From the NCBI RefSeq assembly GCF_900142015.1, contig NZ_FQZN01000003.1:124001-188000 (forward strand): DNA of 64,000 bases. Reading direction: 5' to 3'. The translations under genes and the position numbers were made by a program. Source of the stretch: Bacteroides stercorirosoris. Lineage in GTDB: Bacteria; Bacteroidota; Bacteroidia; Bacteroidales; Bacteroidaceae. The notes under the pieces were generated by a model. The model saw only the letters and a list, made by a program, of their open reading frames with translations. It had not been told where the DNA came from and made no database searches. This document shows, piece by piece, positions 7,076-15,111 of the stretch. Positions within the stretch are counted from its first letter, which is position 1; every line of letters begins with the position of its first letter.

Positions 7076-8920
7076 CTATTCAAGCGAATATCTCTTTTCA
7101 AGTGGAATGTACCCTTTTAGACGAGTATTGGGTATAGTCATTCTATCAGAAAGTCTAAAATATTTACCTAAATAGGTAGCCTTAGCCTGTAAGGGTTTAC
7201 CGTTATCATCCACAAGCTCATATCTGTCATATATGTTCTGTAAGGTGGTTACTATCTCATTCTCTGAATATGGTCTGCCTATTATAAATGTGTTATGGAT
7301 TTCATCTATCGGTACGAAGTAAATTTCCTTTTTATGTGCGGATTTAAGTTGCCGTTTCATGGTAGCTAAATCATAGTCGATTTCTATAATCTTATCCATG
7401 CCGAACTTCTCATAGTACTTGCACAGTTCGGGAGCTTCATGTCTTAAAGACCTCAATTCCTCCTGTTGTTCTTCGGTAAGAAATTTCAAGACCAGTCCTT
7501 CAGGTTTTAAATCCTGCAACCGTTCCAATATCTGTAACTTTCTCTCTCTTGACAATGGTTTAGCCTTTACAGCTTTAGGTTTCTCTTTGTAATGCTCATA
7601 ATGGTACGACACATTAAAATGTCCAGTCTCATTGTAAGCATTATTTAAGGACTGTAAGTCTTGGTAGAGCGATTCGACTTTGGACTTTTGAATGTCACAT
7701 TCTACCAAGAACGGATTTACCTTGCCCTTGTAATCATCATTTCTAAACAAGACCTGATAAATGGGGATGCGCTCCTGTATCTCGGTCAGAAGCTGCCTTT
7801 CTCTGCCTGTAAGAGTCTCCTTTAAGTCTGCAAGCATATTATAGACCTTCCTCTGTGCTTCCATATCCTCAATGATTTCTTCACGAGATTTAGGCTTCAA
7901 ATCCTCCTTCCAATTCGTTATATGCGTAATGCTTCCAATTCCTGCACGAAACCTGCCTGTTATTTGAACAGAATGGGTGAAAGGGTCAATCATGGTCTGA
8001 GCCTTGCTCAAACAGTCTGTAACCATTATTATATCGGGCTTATCAGGAGTATCTAAATCTACTGCTGAATAGAATCTGCTTGTAAAGAAGCTGTACTGCT
8101 CCAATATTTCACCTGACACAAAACTGTCAGAAGCCTTGTAACCCTCCTCATGGAGTTTGTTAATAGCATTCTCCTGATTGGAGCAATAGATTTTACTGTG
8201 GTTCCTGATGTCTGCTTTATCTATCAAGGTCTTTGCATAGTCAGGTGAGTTTAGGAATATAGCTTTCTTGTTATCGTTCAAGGATATTTGTTTTAAACAC
8301 TCTAACTGTACGTTATTCGTGCCTATTAACGATAGGTTCTTCTTGTAGTCGTAAGTGGGTATAATCTTTATATGACTGAACGAATGGTTGGTAAAACCTT
8401 TTAATTTAGGTGATAATGGGGTAGCTGAAATCAATGCCTTGTTGTCAAAGCTAAAGAAGTCAAAGAATGGCTGAACTATGGCAGGTCGAAAGTTTGCTTC
8501 CTGTACAACTTTCTCGCACTCATCTATGAGCAGGAAGAAGTCTTTAAAGAGGTTTACACCTGCATATTCAGCCGCCTTTTTGACTTTGGAATAGCTTTCA
8601 GGGGTTACTATAATCTTCTTGTAACGTATGGACTTGTCAAGTAGATATTTCTTAACATCGTAATCCGTAACTCCTTCACGCACTCCCAATAAGTTAGGAT
8701 ATTTGACTTGCTTGCTGTCAATTACGGGAACATTGGGTTCAATGATTATGGAGTTACGTTTGGCATATCTTTCATCCAATTCACAGGTCGTAGCTCCTTT
8801 GGCTGTTAAAGTCTTATCAATAATGGCATTGCTCGGCAGACCGTCAGGGTAGAGGTCTGACATATATTGATTGTCCCGAATTTCAACGAGTTTTAACTCC
8901 AAGTTGGTATTCTCTATCAT
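7076..8920 (-). CDS. SF2 helicase-like protein of the element, 614 aa
   Basis: The motif order resembles superfamily 2 helicases: a Walker-A-like segment KTLTAKGATTCEL (residues 36-48) without the usual GK[ST], motif II LLIDECE (130-136), motif III LISATP (163-168), and motif VI QITGRFRAG near residue 330. The C-terminal ~280 residues are helical and charged with no recognised domain. The missing Walker lysine means either an unusual ATP site or loss of ATPase activity. Similar GATT-type proteins occur on other Bacteroides elements and may serve replication or processing of the excised DNA. The gene is bracketed by inverted copies B and C of the 56-nt repeat. Confidence 0.65.
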   Translation of the reverse strand: MIENTNLELKLVEIRDNQYMSDLYPDGLPSNAIIDKTLTAKGATTCELDERYAKRNSIIIEPNVPVIDSKQVKYPNLLGVREGVTDYDVKKYLLDKSIRYKKIIVTPESYSKVKKAAEYAGVNLFKDFFLLIDECEKVVQEANFRPAIVQPFFDFFSFDNKALISATPLSPKLKGFTNHSFSHIKIIPTYDYKKNLSLIGTNNVQLECLKQISLNDNKKAIFLNSPDYAKTLIDKADIRNHSKIYCSNQENAINKLHEEGYKASDSFVSGEILEQYSFFTSRFYSAVDLDTPDKPDIIMVTDCLSKAQTMIDPFTHSVQITGRFRAGIGSITHITNWKEDLKPKSREEIIEDMEAQRKVYNMLADLKETLTGRERQLLTEIQERIPIYQVLFRNDDYKGKVNPFLVECDIQKSKVESLYQDLQSLNNAYNETGHFNVSYHYEHYKEKPKAVKAKPLSRERKLQILERLQDLKPEGLVLKFLTEEQQEELRSLRHEAPELCKYYEKFGMDKIIEIDYDLATMKRQLKSAHKKEIYFVPIDEIHNTFIIGRPYSENEIVTTLQNIYDRYELVDDNGKPLQAKATYLGKYFRLSDRMTIPNTRLKGYIPLEKRYSLE

Positions 8921-8951
8921 AATCTGAATTTAAAGTTTAATCGTTTGAATT

Positions 8952-9007
8952 ATGGGACAAAAGTAATAATAATTATCCTTATTATGGTCTGAACTATTCT
9001 GTCCCAT
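8952..9007 (-). repeat. 56-nt inverted-repeat unit, copy C (inverted)
   Basis: The reverse complement aligns end to end with copies A and B: ATGGGACAGAATAGTT, then CAGACCATAATAAGG, then TTTTGTCCCAT. It lies between the serine recombinase stop and the helicase-like start, in the opposite orientation to A and B. Confidence 0.8.
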
Positions 9008-9068
9008 TTTAGTAAAATTAGGTCTAAAGGCAGGCATATCGTTCAAGTTCCTTTAACGGCTGCTGCAA

Positions 9069-10760
9069 TCATTCCCTGTATCGGACTTCAAACCCGTTCT
9101 TGCTACAAATCTCTTTCATTTCCTCCAATGTGTAGTAAGCATCCACTTCATCACTGTCTGTCAGTAATGTGTTATTGGGAGTATAGAAGTTCCGTATGTC
9201 AGGATGATATTGTGCCAATGTGTCTTTAATGAAGTAGGCGCACTTCTGTTGAGCCTTTCGTGGTTCGTAGAATATATTGAACATTCCTTCAATGGTATCA
9301 ACCTTCAGGAAACAATAAACCTTGTCTATGTATAAGGGGTAAATGCCTTTCACGTACTCACGAAGGACTTTCATCTGCTTTTCAAGGTCTGCTTCCACCT
9401 CTTTAAAATATTGCTCCGTAAAGTCCGTACTGTTGAACCGCTTGATGTTGAAATCTGACAGTCTTATTCTGTCTGTCAGTCTATCCATTTGAGCCTTTAT
9501 GGATGAAAGTTCTTTCTCAATCTTGGACTTACGTTCCTTGTAACGGTTCTTGTCTATGTCATTATCCAAATATAAGTCCTCCAACCTTGTAAGTTTGGTC
9601 TCCTGCTCCTTATAAGATATTTTAAGTGCTTCCTGCTCCTCAATGGCTTTACTCTTGTTATCGTTCTCTCCTGCAATAGCTTCAAGACGTTGCTCCACAT
9701 TCATCTTACCGACATAGAACAACTGTTCCTTTACGAAGTTCCATATTATAGGGTTTACAATCCTTTCATTCAGATAGACTTGGCTCTTACAGCCTGTCAG
9801 ACTATTCTTGTCACTTGTGCATTTGAAGTGTACGGTATCTCTCTTATTGGAGTGCAGCCTTGTGTAGAATGCTCCACATATGGAACACTTGATAAGTTTC
9901 TGTAACAGGTACTTGGTAGCTTTCGGATAAGGGGTGGTGGTTCTGTTGTTAGCCAACTTCTTCTGCACCTTGTTATAGGTTTCCTCGTCTATAATGGCAG
10001 GAATGTCAAAGTAGAATGTATCGGTAACTTTGTCTATCTCGTCATAGATATTGGCTTCCGCTCTGCCTGTGTAAGCTTTGTTGTTTAGTATGAACTTAGT
10101 GTTGCCAATGCTCTTTAGCTTCTTTATATCAGGGTACTTACCATAGATATATCTCGTTGTAGTAATCAATGCCTGTCCTTCTTCAAGGTACTTGTCGAAC
10201 ATCTCTTTCACGATTGGAGCATATTCATTCTTGACTAAATAACCGTTCTTCTGTCTTGTATATCCGAATGGTGGGATGCCTGCAAACCATTGACCTAATC
10301 CTGCTGAATCTCGTTTACCTGACGCCATTCTGAAACGAATGGATGCAAGTTCTTCCTCCGCCTGTTCAAATGCCTTGCGTAGCTCCTTTTCAAATTCTAA
10401 ATTGACCTCGCCTGTCTCTACATCAATAGTCCATTTCCTTTTATCTCTAAAGTAGATTGGAATGCTGTAATCCCGATTAAACTTATCGACCAAAGTTACT
10501 CCATATAGAAAGTTTCTTGTCAGTCGGGAGACCTCCGAGATAAGAACGACATCAATTTCATCATTCTCACAGGCATCAATCAATTCATCAACAGACTTAC
10601 GGTTGCCCTTACGAATATCATCCTTACCAGTTACGTGTTCACCGAAGACTTTGGCGACTTTCAATTTAAACCTGCTGGCGACTTTCTCAAGTTCCAACTT
10701 CTGACGGTTATAATCCTGTATATTGGTGCTACATCTTAGCAATAATGCTGCTCGTTTCAT
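9069..10760 (-). CDS. Large serine recombinase, 563 aa
   Basis: Probable integrase of the element. The N-terminal resolvase domain (residues 1-150) has the catalytic serine in LLLRCSTNIQDYNRQ (Ser11) and the Arg-bearing helix EVSRLTRN. A recombinase domain follows (about 155-280, GIPPFGYTRQKNGYLV). Next is a zinc ribbon (LIKCSICGAFY with two later Cys, about 290-330), a long coiled coil (about 365-440) and a C-terminal tail. The length fits the large serine integrase family. The gene starts about 70 bp from attR and reads away from it, the usual arrangement for a phage-type serine integrase. It is expected to recombine attP with the VirE-gene attB; excision would need a directionality factor that I cannot identify. 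Confidence 0.92.
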   Translation of the reverse strand: MKRAALLLRCSTNIQDYNRQKLELEKVASRFKLKVAKVFGEHVTGKDDIRKGNRKSVDELIDACENDEIDVVLISEVSRLTRNFLYGVTLVDKFNRDYSIPIYFRDKRKWTIDVETGEVNLEFEKELRKAFEQAEEELASIRFRMASGKRDSAGLGQWFAGIPPFGYTRQKNGYLVKNEYAPIVKEMFDKYLEEGQALITTTRYIYGKYPDIKKLKSIGNTKFILNNKAYTGRAEANIYDEIDKVTDTFYFDIPAIIDEETYNKVQKKLANNRTTTPYPKATKYLLQKLIKCSICGAFYTRLHSNKRDTVHFKCTSDKNSLTGCKSQVYLNERIVNPIIWNFVKEQLFYVGKMNVEQRLEAIAGENDNKSKAIEEQEALKISYKEQETKLTRLEDLYLDNDIDKNRYKERKSKIEKELSSIKAQMDRLTDRIRLSDFNIKRFNSTDFTEQYFKEVEADLEKQMKVLREYVKGIYPLYIDKVYCFLKVDTIEGMFNIFYEPRKAQQKCAYFIKDTLAQYHPDIRNFYTPNNTLLTDSDEVDAYYTLEEMKEICSKNGFEVRYRE

Positions 10761-10784
10761 CTTCTTAGTGCTTGAATTTCAGCA

Positions 10785-10816
10785 CAAATATAGCACTTTA
10801 AATTTAATCATAAAAG
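10785..10816 (-). promoter_or_regulatory. Promoter of the serine recombinase
   Basis: The minus strand has TATATTTG at 10785-10792 (-7 consensus TAnnTTTG), with TTTT 19-20 nt upstream (10812-10816) as a weak -33. The start codon is 24 bp downstream of the -7 box. It lies inside the element, so it moves with it. Confidence 0.65.
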
Positions 10817-10824
10817 TTATTAGC

Positions 10825-12348
10825 TTAATTGATCAGCATAAAGCGTCCCAGGTATAGTTCTGCATCCCGTTTGCTCTTGAAGTCCAGGCTGTCGGTGTAG
10901 CCGAAACGGAGTTCGGGAGGAAGGATGATGCGGCAATAGGTCGATTTCCGAAAACCCTGTGCACCCACCAATAGGGGAGATGTACTGTTGGAATGCAATT
11001 TATCGAGCCCCCTCCAATGCGCCACCATATTCAGGAACCAGCGGTAGAAAAGTTCCCTCCAATGAGGATTGTTGCAGGGCACAAGGTCGGCCAGCGCGCG
11101 GATGCGGTCTTTTCCGTCCCAACGGCCCAGGTTGCAGAGATAGTCTTCCACAGGATTATAAAGCGGTACGCGATTGGAGGATAAATACCTGTTCACATCC
11201 CTGTCCCACACACGGATGCCTTCTTGCAGGGCATCCATGGCTATGCTGTTTTTTACGCGTTGGTCTACGGATTTGAAATAAAAATGAATGGAGTCCCGTT
11301 GCCGGTATTCCAGGTCGTTCGTCAAAGCGTTGAAGCGGAATTCGAATCTGCGTTCCATAAATTCGTTCAGCCGGAAGGCGGTAGCCTGTTCCGGTGTCAG
11401 GGATTTCTTTTTGCCGAACCCCTTACATTCCTGATAGAGGTTGTGGATAGTTGTCCGCACGGTTGTTTCGTCCGCCTGCTTGAAATAATGTATCATGACT
11501 TGGCGTACAGTCTCTTCCTCCGGTATGCCTGCCTTGAAACAGTGTTCTGCCAGACACACCAGCAGTTGCTGCAAGTCGTCGCCCCGTTTCCATTCTTCCA
11601 TTTCATTCAGTGCTTTGCTGAGGGTTGTTTCAAACAATAATGTGAAGGTCTGCGAGGTTTCGTAACCCGGTTTCAGTCTTGACAATGGGTTCTTTTCCGT
11701 CAGTTGGCGTTGCCGGAAAGTTTCTTCACCGGGCATACCGAAGGGCTGCTCAAGGCAGAAAGGAATGGCTTGCCAGTTGAAGTAGGGATATGCATCAAGC
11801 GTCATGCGGCAGCTTTGCGTCATAGAAGGCTCTCGCAGCGTGATGGGAAACGGCAATATGGGTTGGTAGCATTGCACGGCCATGCGGTAGGCATGTGCGT
11901 GAAAAGACTCTATGTTTTCTTCTTTCACCGGCAAACTCCCGTCCGGTAAGGCGAATTTCACCCAGATTTTCACACTCCGTCCACTGCTTCCGGCAAAAGC
12001 CGCCCAAGTTTGCGGTAACAAAGCCGCCTGCCGTTTCACCAGTTCCACTTCGGACAATCCGGCCAAATGGTTTACTTCCAACATCACTACGCCGTTGTAG
12101 TGTTTCAGTTTTCGCCCGTTGTCTCTGCTTCTTCCGAACTCCACGGAGGGATAAATGCGCGGCAACTTGTCGATGTGTTCATAGTATCCTCCGCTGTCAG
12201 GATTCGTGTAAAGGAGCATGGAGCGCAATCTTGTGACGTGTTCCTCTTTGGTTTCTGTTTTTATCCGGTCTATCCACGCGTCAGCTTCGCAGGTGCTGAG
12301 GGTTTCTTTTCCACTCTCCCGGTCTTCTCTGATAAGAGTTATTTTCAT
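10825..12348 (-). pseudogene. VirE/VapE-family P-loop ATPase, 5' part (split gene)
   Basis: N-terminal ~507 residues of the split gene. The first ~170 residues match the BT4734-like/VirE N-terminal domain (EVNHLAGLSEVE, AGSSGRSVKIWVKF), which is primase-like. The VirE ATPase region follows, with Walker A GAQGFRKST near residue 460. The frame runs into the element and stops right after FMLIN, four residues into Walker B. The start chosen is the ATG at 12348 (MKITLIRED); an ATG at 12378 adds ten residues but lies very close to a TACCTTGC promoter-like box near 12400. Without Walker B the fragment should not hydrolyse ATP, but a truncated product could still be made. Confidence 0.82.
10829..10833. 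other. Right attachment site core (attR)
   Basis: TTGAT shared with attL. Element DNA ending TTAGCTTAA lies to the left and VirE-type coding DNA (codons for LGRFMLI) to the right. Joined to the left end, the element ends give TTAGCTTAAT and ATTAAACTAA around a central TG, a 9/10 dyad expected of attP. Confidence 0.75.
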
Positions 12349-12542
12349 CCGTATATGTGTTTTGAAATAATTGAGCAATAAGGGTTATTCCTTAGCGACC
12401 GCAAGGTACGCATAATATGCGCTGAAAGCAAATTATAAATGTCTTTTATGATTCTATTTATCCTTAAAGACTGTCGTCCTAAATGCATGAGAAAAATTAA
12501 CGAATACTTAAGGAAAAACTTGCTTTTGCCCTATTGATTTCG

Positions 12543-12550
12543 TATCTTTG
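12543..12550 (+). promoter_or_regulatory. Putative -7 box TATCTTTG for the HU-like gene
   Basis: Matches TAnnTTTG, with CTTG about 20 nt upstream as a weak -33. Transcription would begin near 12557, essentially at the left arm of the 25-bp inverted repeat, so the HU-like mRNA would start with a strong hairpin and a leader of about 235 nt. Confidence 0.55.
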
Positions 12551-12558
12551 CTTACTCT

Positions 12559-12658
12559 AAAACTTCGTCCTGCAATTGCGGGCCCGACGGTTTCGATATG
12601 GGAACCGGACAGCCTGCAACTGCCCACCGGACAGCCCGCAATTGCAGGACGAAGTTTT
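12559..12658. repeat. 25-bp perfect inverted repeat around a 50-nt GC-rich loop
   Basis: The arms are 12559-12583 (starting AAAACTTCGTCCTGC) and 12634-12658, exact reverse complements. The loop contains the partial repeats CCGGACAGCC and CCGGACAGCCC. It occupies the 415-bp gap between the divergent VirE-type and HU-like genes, which has no other gene. It may be a 5' UTR hairpin, a transcriptional attenuator, or a recombination target. Confidence 0.75.
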
Positions 12659-12793
12659 GGAATAAGTATAAGAACATTTATCCTAAGCCAAAAGCACAAA
12701 AACGACAGACTATCTGCACATTTCTCTGCCTTGTTTTGGCTTTCAATCATTTAAGAAGAACAGTATTAACCCTTTAAACAGAAACAAAAAACA

Positions 12794-13417
12794 ATGGCAG
12801 CACAGTATGACTTCCAAAGAAGACCTAACCCGAAGGGTGACGGTGAATTACAACCCTTGTATCCCCGCATCGTGAACAAGGGTACGATTGACACAGAGCG
12901 TTTGGTTAGTGACATTTCCCGAATGTCCAGTTTCAGCCCCGGTGACATCCATGGTTTGTTGGCGGCGATAGAGGATCGGGTTTCATATTATTTATCCGAA
13001 GGACACCACGTTCAGTTGGGCGACATGGGATATTTTTCGGCAGGTCTTCAAGGCCGTCCGGTGATGGATCCGAAAGAAATCCACGCGCAGACTATCTTCT
13101 TCGGCAAAGTACATTTCCGTGTATCACCCGATTTCCGCAAGCGGTGTGCCGGTTCCGTGGAGCGTGCCAAATATGGTTTCCGTAAGAGTGCGGAGCTTGG
13201 CGGTGCCGAGCGTTACCGCCGTTTACTGGTGTTTTTGGAGACGCATCCCTTCATTACACGCAAAGATTACAGCAGTATCACGGGACTTTTGAAGAATAAA
13301 GCACTGGATGACCTCAATTTGCTTGTGGAAAAGGGATATTTGAGCACAATCGGGCGTGGTTCGCATAAAGTGTATGTGCGTGCTGAACCACAGGAGGTTA
13401 AATCGGAAAATCCGTAA
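12794..13417 (+). CDS. HU-like DNA-binding protein with C-terminal wHTH, 207 aa
   Basis: The N-terminal ~125 residues match the HU/IHF-like family of Bacteroidetes: an alpha-helical start (DISRMSSFSPGDIHGLLAAIEDRVSYYL), the HVQLGDMGYFSAGL turn, and the beta arm region (TIFFGKVHFRVSPDF). The C-terminal ~75 residues (RYRRLLVFLETHPFITRKDYSSITGLLKNKALDDL...) look like a winged helix. It is nearly twice the length of classical HU. It is divergent from the VirE-type ATPase gene, a pairing common in Bacteroides, often near polysaccharide or mobile loci. It probably binds DNA in the cytoplasm; the partner process is unknown. Confidence 0.82.
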   Translation: MAAQYDFQRRPNPKGDGELQPLYPRIVNKGTIDTERLVSDISRMSSFSPGDIHGLLAAIEDRVSYYLSEGHHVQLGDMGYFSAGLQGRPVMDPKEIHAQTIFFGKVHFRVSPDFRKRCAGSVERAKYGFRKSAELGGAERYRRLLVFLETHPFITRKDYSSITGLLKNKALDDLNLLVEKGYLSTIGRGSHKVYVRAEPQEVKSENP

Positions 13418-13432
13418 GTATATCGGAAAAAA

Positions 13433-13501
13433 CAGTGCTGATAAACAGTCTGTCAGCACTGGTCGCAACGGTTGTCATCACAAGGCAACCGTTTGTTTTA
13501 T
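13433..13501 (+). terminator. Tandem hairpins after the HU-like gene
   Basis: CAGTGCTGA/TCAGCACTG (13433-13441 with 13453-13461) is followed by AACGGTTG/CAACCGTT (13467-13474 with 13486-13493) and TTTGTTTTATTG. The second is the likely intrinsic terminator. It resembles the hairpin at 10-36 read in the opposite direction. Confidence 0.65.
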
Positions 13502-13551
13502 TGTATATTAGCTGTCTTAGTGCTGGAGTGCTGACAACTATCGAAAAACTT

Positions 13552-14394
13552 TCATTGTGCAGAAATTCCTCTTGTTTGTTTTTTGGGGGGTGACAAACTT
13601 ATTGCCCACCGTTCGGTTTTCCGGATTTTATTGCGTACGGTGAGTACTTCCCATTGCGGAGCTTTTTTCAAAATTTCACAGATGTGTTCTATATAGAGAT
13701 TTTTACGTTCTTCCATGATACTGTTCGGACGAATTATGTGAACTTCTATACTATCGATGCTGCCGTCCGCTTTGGGCAGTACTGCGCATGATATTACCAC
13801 TTTTGTATTTGCCAGTTCCGGAAAATAATCTCTATTGAACTGTGTCTTAATTAAATTCATGGCATCTTTTATAGATGTTCCCTTTTTTATAGAATTCCGG
13901 TAGCTGGTTTTAGAAATGATTCTGCCTTGCTCCACCTGGTAGTCCGTTTCATTTTCATATTCCCTGTTAAAGCCCGTGTGGACATAATAGATCTGTTCAC
14001 CGGAGACGACTTTCAGTTCTCCGCTGAACCAGGAGGCTATCACCCGGCCTCGTTTGTCCTGATACTGATCGAAGATGCCATTTAAATCAACGGTAACTTC
14101 CGGCACTGTATCGGGGAAAAGGCTTTTGCTGTCTTCGATTCTTTTCAGAATTAGCTTATCATCTTCTATTTGCCACGTGGCCTGGTATCCTCTCCAGCAG
14201 GCTGTACAGAAATTCTCGTTGGAGAGACGTTCGCGCACCTGTCTGCTAATGATTGGATCGTGCTCTATCGGGCATGTTTCCAACATAAAAGTGTCTTTTC
14301 CGATAATGATGAGATCGGATATCTGTCCGGTTGCTTGGGCTGAAAGGAGGCAACAGAAGCACAGGAGGTGGAGGAGGAAAAGCTTTCGTGTCAT
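13552..14394 (-). CDS. Secreted hypothetical protein, 280 aa
   Basis: A hydrophobic signal peptide (MTRKLFLLHLLCFCCLLSAQATG) is followed by a soluble, probably periplasmic protein. The N-terminal part carries CPIEHDPIISR and NENFCTACWRGYQATW, with paired cysteines. The C-terminal ~80 residues (VVISCAVLPKADGSIDSIEVHI ... APQWEVLTVRN) have the pattern of a TonB C-terminal-like domain as found in many Bacteroidetes proteins, but there is no membrane anchor or proline-rich linker. I do not recognise a named family. The gene has its own promoter box and is flanked by unrelated genes. Confidence 0.7.
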   Translation of the reverse strand: MTRKLFLLHLLCFCCLLSAQATGQISDLIIIGKDTFMLETCPIEHDPIISRQVRERLSNENFCTACWRGYQATWQIEDDKLILKRIEDSKSLFPDTVPEVTVDLNGIFDQYQDKRGRVIASWFSGELKVVSGEQIYYVHTGFNREYENETDYQVEQGRIISKTSYRNSIKKGTSIKDAMNLIKTQFNRDYFPELANTKVVISCAVLPKADGSIDSIEVHIIRPNSIMEERKNLYIEHICEILKKAPQWEVLTVRNKIRKTERWAISLSPPKKQTRGISAQ

Positions 14395-14414
14395 AGTAGA
14401 AAAAGTTATATCTG

Positions 14415-14422
14415 CAAAAATA
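14415..14422 (-). promoter_or_regulatory. -7 box TATTTTTG for the 280-aa secreted protein
   Basis: The minus strand reads TATTTTTG 20 nt upstream of the start codon at 14394, matching TAnnTTTG. Confidence 0.55.
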
Positions 14423-14636
14423 ATTGTTTTGTGTATAAGAAGGGAGTTTTATATAAGAAATTTGTTCTCATCCCCCCTTGACTTGGTGAGAGAATAGTTT
14501 CCGTTTCATCTATAAAAACTTCCTCTTAGTCGATTTTCTTGCTGGCGGGATTAAACTGTTTCATGTGAGAAGAGTCATAGATGCATATTTGGTGAATTCA
14601 ATGAAAATATAACTCACTTTTAAATGCATTAGAATT

Positions 14637-14972
14637 ATGAAGAAGCAAATTTTAGGTTTGGCCGTTGTTCTGTTTATGGGCTCGGCAGTATGTATGGCTC
14701 AGGATAACAGAGGTGGACGTCCTGACATGTCAAAGCGTATCGAACAGATGGTGACGGATCTGGGACTGAATGAAACTCAGGCTAAAGAATTTAAGGCGGT
14801 AATGGAGGAAATGAGACCAAACAGAAATGCTTCGGGCGAAAGACCTTCACGCGAGGAAATGGAGAAAAAACGTAATGAGGCAGATGCGAAACTCAAAAAG
14901 ATTCTGACGGACGAACAGTATAAAAAGTATCAGAGCATGAGGCCTCAGAGAGGACAGAGAAGAGGAAAATAA
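14637..14972 (+). CDS. DUF4890/Spy-like periplasmic protein, 111 aa
   Basis: A signal peptide (MKKQILGLAVVLFMGSAVCMAQ) is followed by a short, highly charged, all-helical protein. It has the LNETQAKEFKAVMEEM and LKKILTDEQYKKYQSM pair typical of Spy/CpxP-like LTxxQ proteins and the Bacteroidetes DUF4890 family. Spy/CpxP members are envelope-stress chaperones or metal-binding sensors in other bacteria; that role here is only inference. The C-terminus is Arg/Gly-rich (RPQRGQRRGK). It is monocistronic, and a strong inverted repeat follows it. Confidence 0.78.
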   Translation: MKKQILGLAVVLFMGSAVCMAQDNRGGRPDMSKRIEQMVTDLGLNETQAKEFKAVMEEMRPNRNASGERPSREEMEKKRNEADAKLKKILTDEQYKKYQSMRPQRGQRRGK

Positions 14973-15029
14973 GAAACTGCTTTGCAATGATAAATTAGTT
15001 GATGAGGGGAGAGGGGTAAGGCAGGGTAT

Positions 15030-15109
15030 CTGTCATGCTGAGCGCAGTCGAAGCATCTCTTCTTCATGCAAAAAGAGAAGAGATGCTTCGACTGCGCTCA
15101 GCATGACAG
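15030..15109. terminator. 34-bp perfect inverted repeat between convergent genes
   Basis: The arms 15030-15063 and 15076-15109 are exact reverse complements, with a 12-nt loop. It ends 2 bp before the stop of the beta-helix glycosidase gene, so it can terminate both convergent units. The arm contains TGAGCGCAGTCGAAGCATCT, a type of dispersed palindromic repeat seen in many Bacteroidetes genomes. Confidence 0.75.
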
Positions 15110-15111
15110 CA

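Larger units (their letters stand above)
659..10833. mobile_element. 10.17-kb integrated element with large serine recombinase
   Basis: The segment separates the two halves of one gene, and both junctions carry TTGAT (659-663 and 10829-10833). Removing one repeat plus the interior restores the host reading frame. It encodes, all on the minus strand, a large serine recombinase adjacent to the right end, a helicase-like protein, DUF3871, RadC, a short tyrosine recombinase, two lipoproteins and an unknown 204-aa protein. It is visibly more AT-rich than the flanks. I see no relaxase, coupling protein or conjugation genes, so it would need help to transfer, or it is a site-specific integrative island. 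Joining the element ends gives a dyad centred on the shared TG, as expected for an attP. Confidence 0.85.

Noticed and set aside
12559..12658. Invertible promoter upstream of the HU-like gene
   Set aside because: No -7 box lies between the arms and no recombinase of matching type is adjacent, so I list it only as a leader hairpin.
12508..12750. Minus-strand frame through the 25-bp inverted repeat
   Set aside because: It overlaps the HU-like promoter and leader; the repeated PAIAG peptide comes from the inverted repeat.
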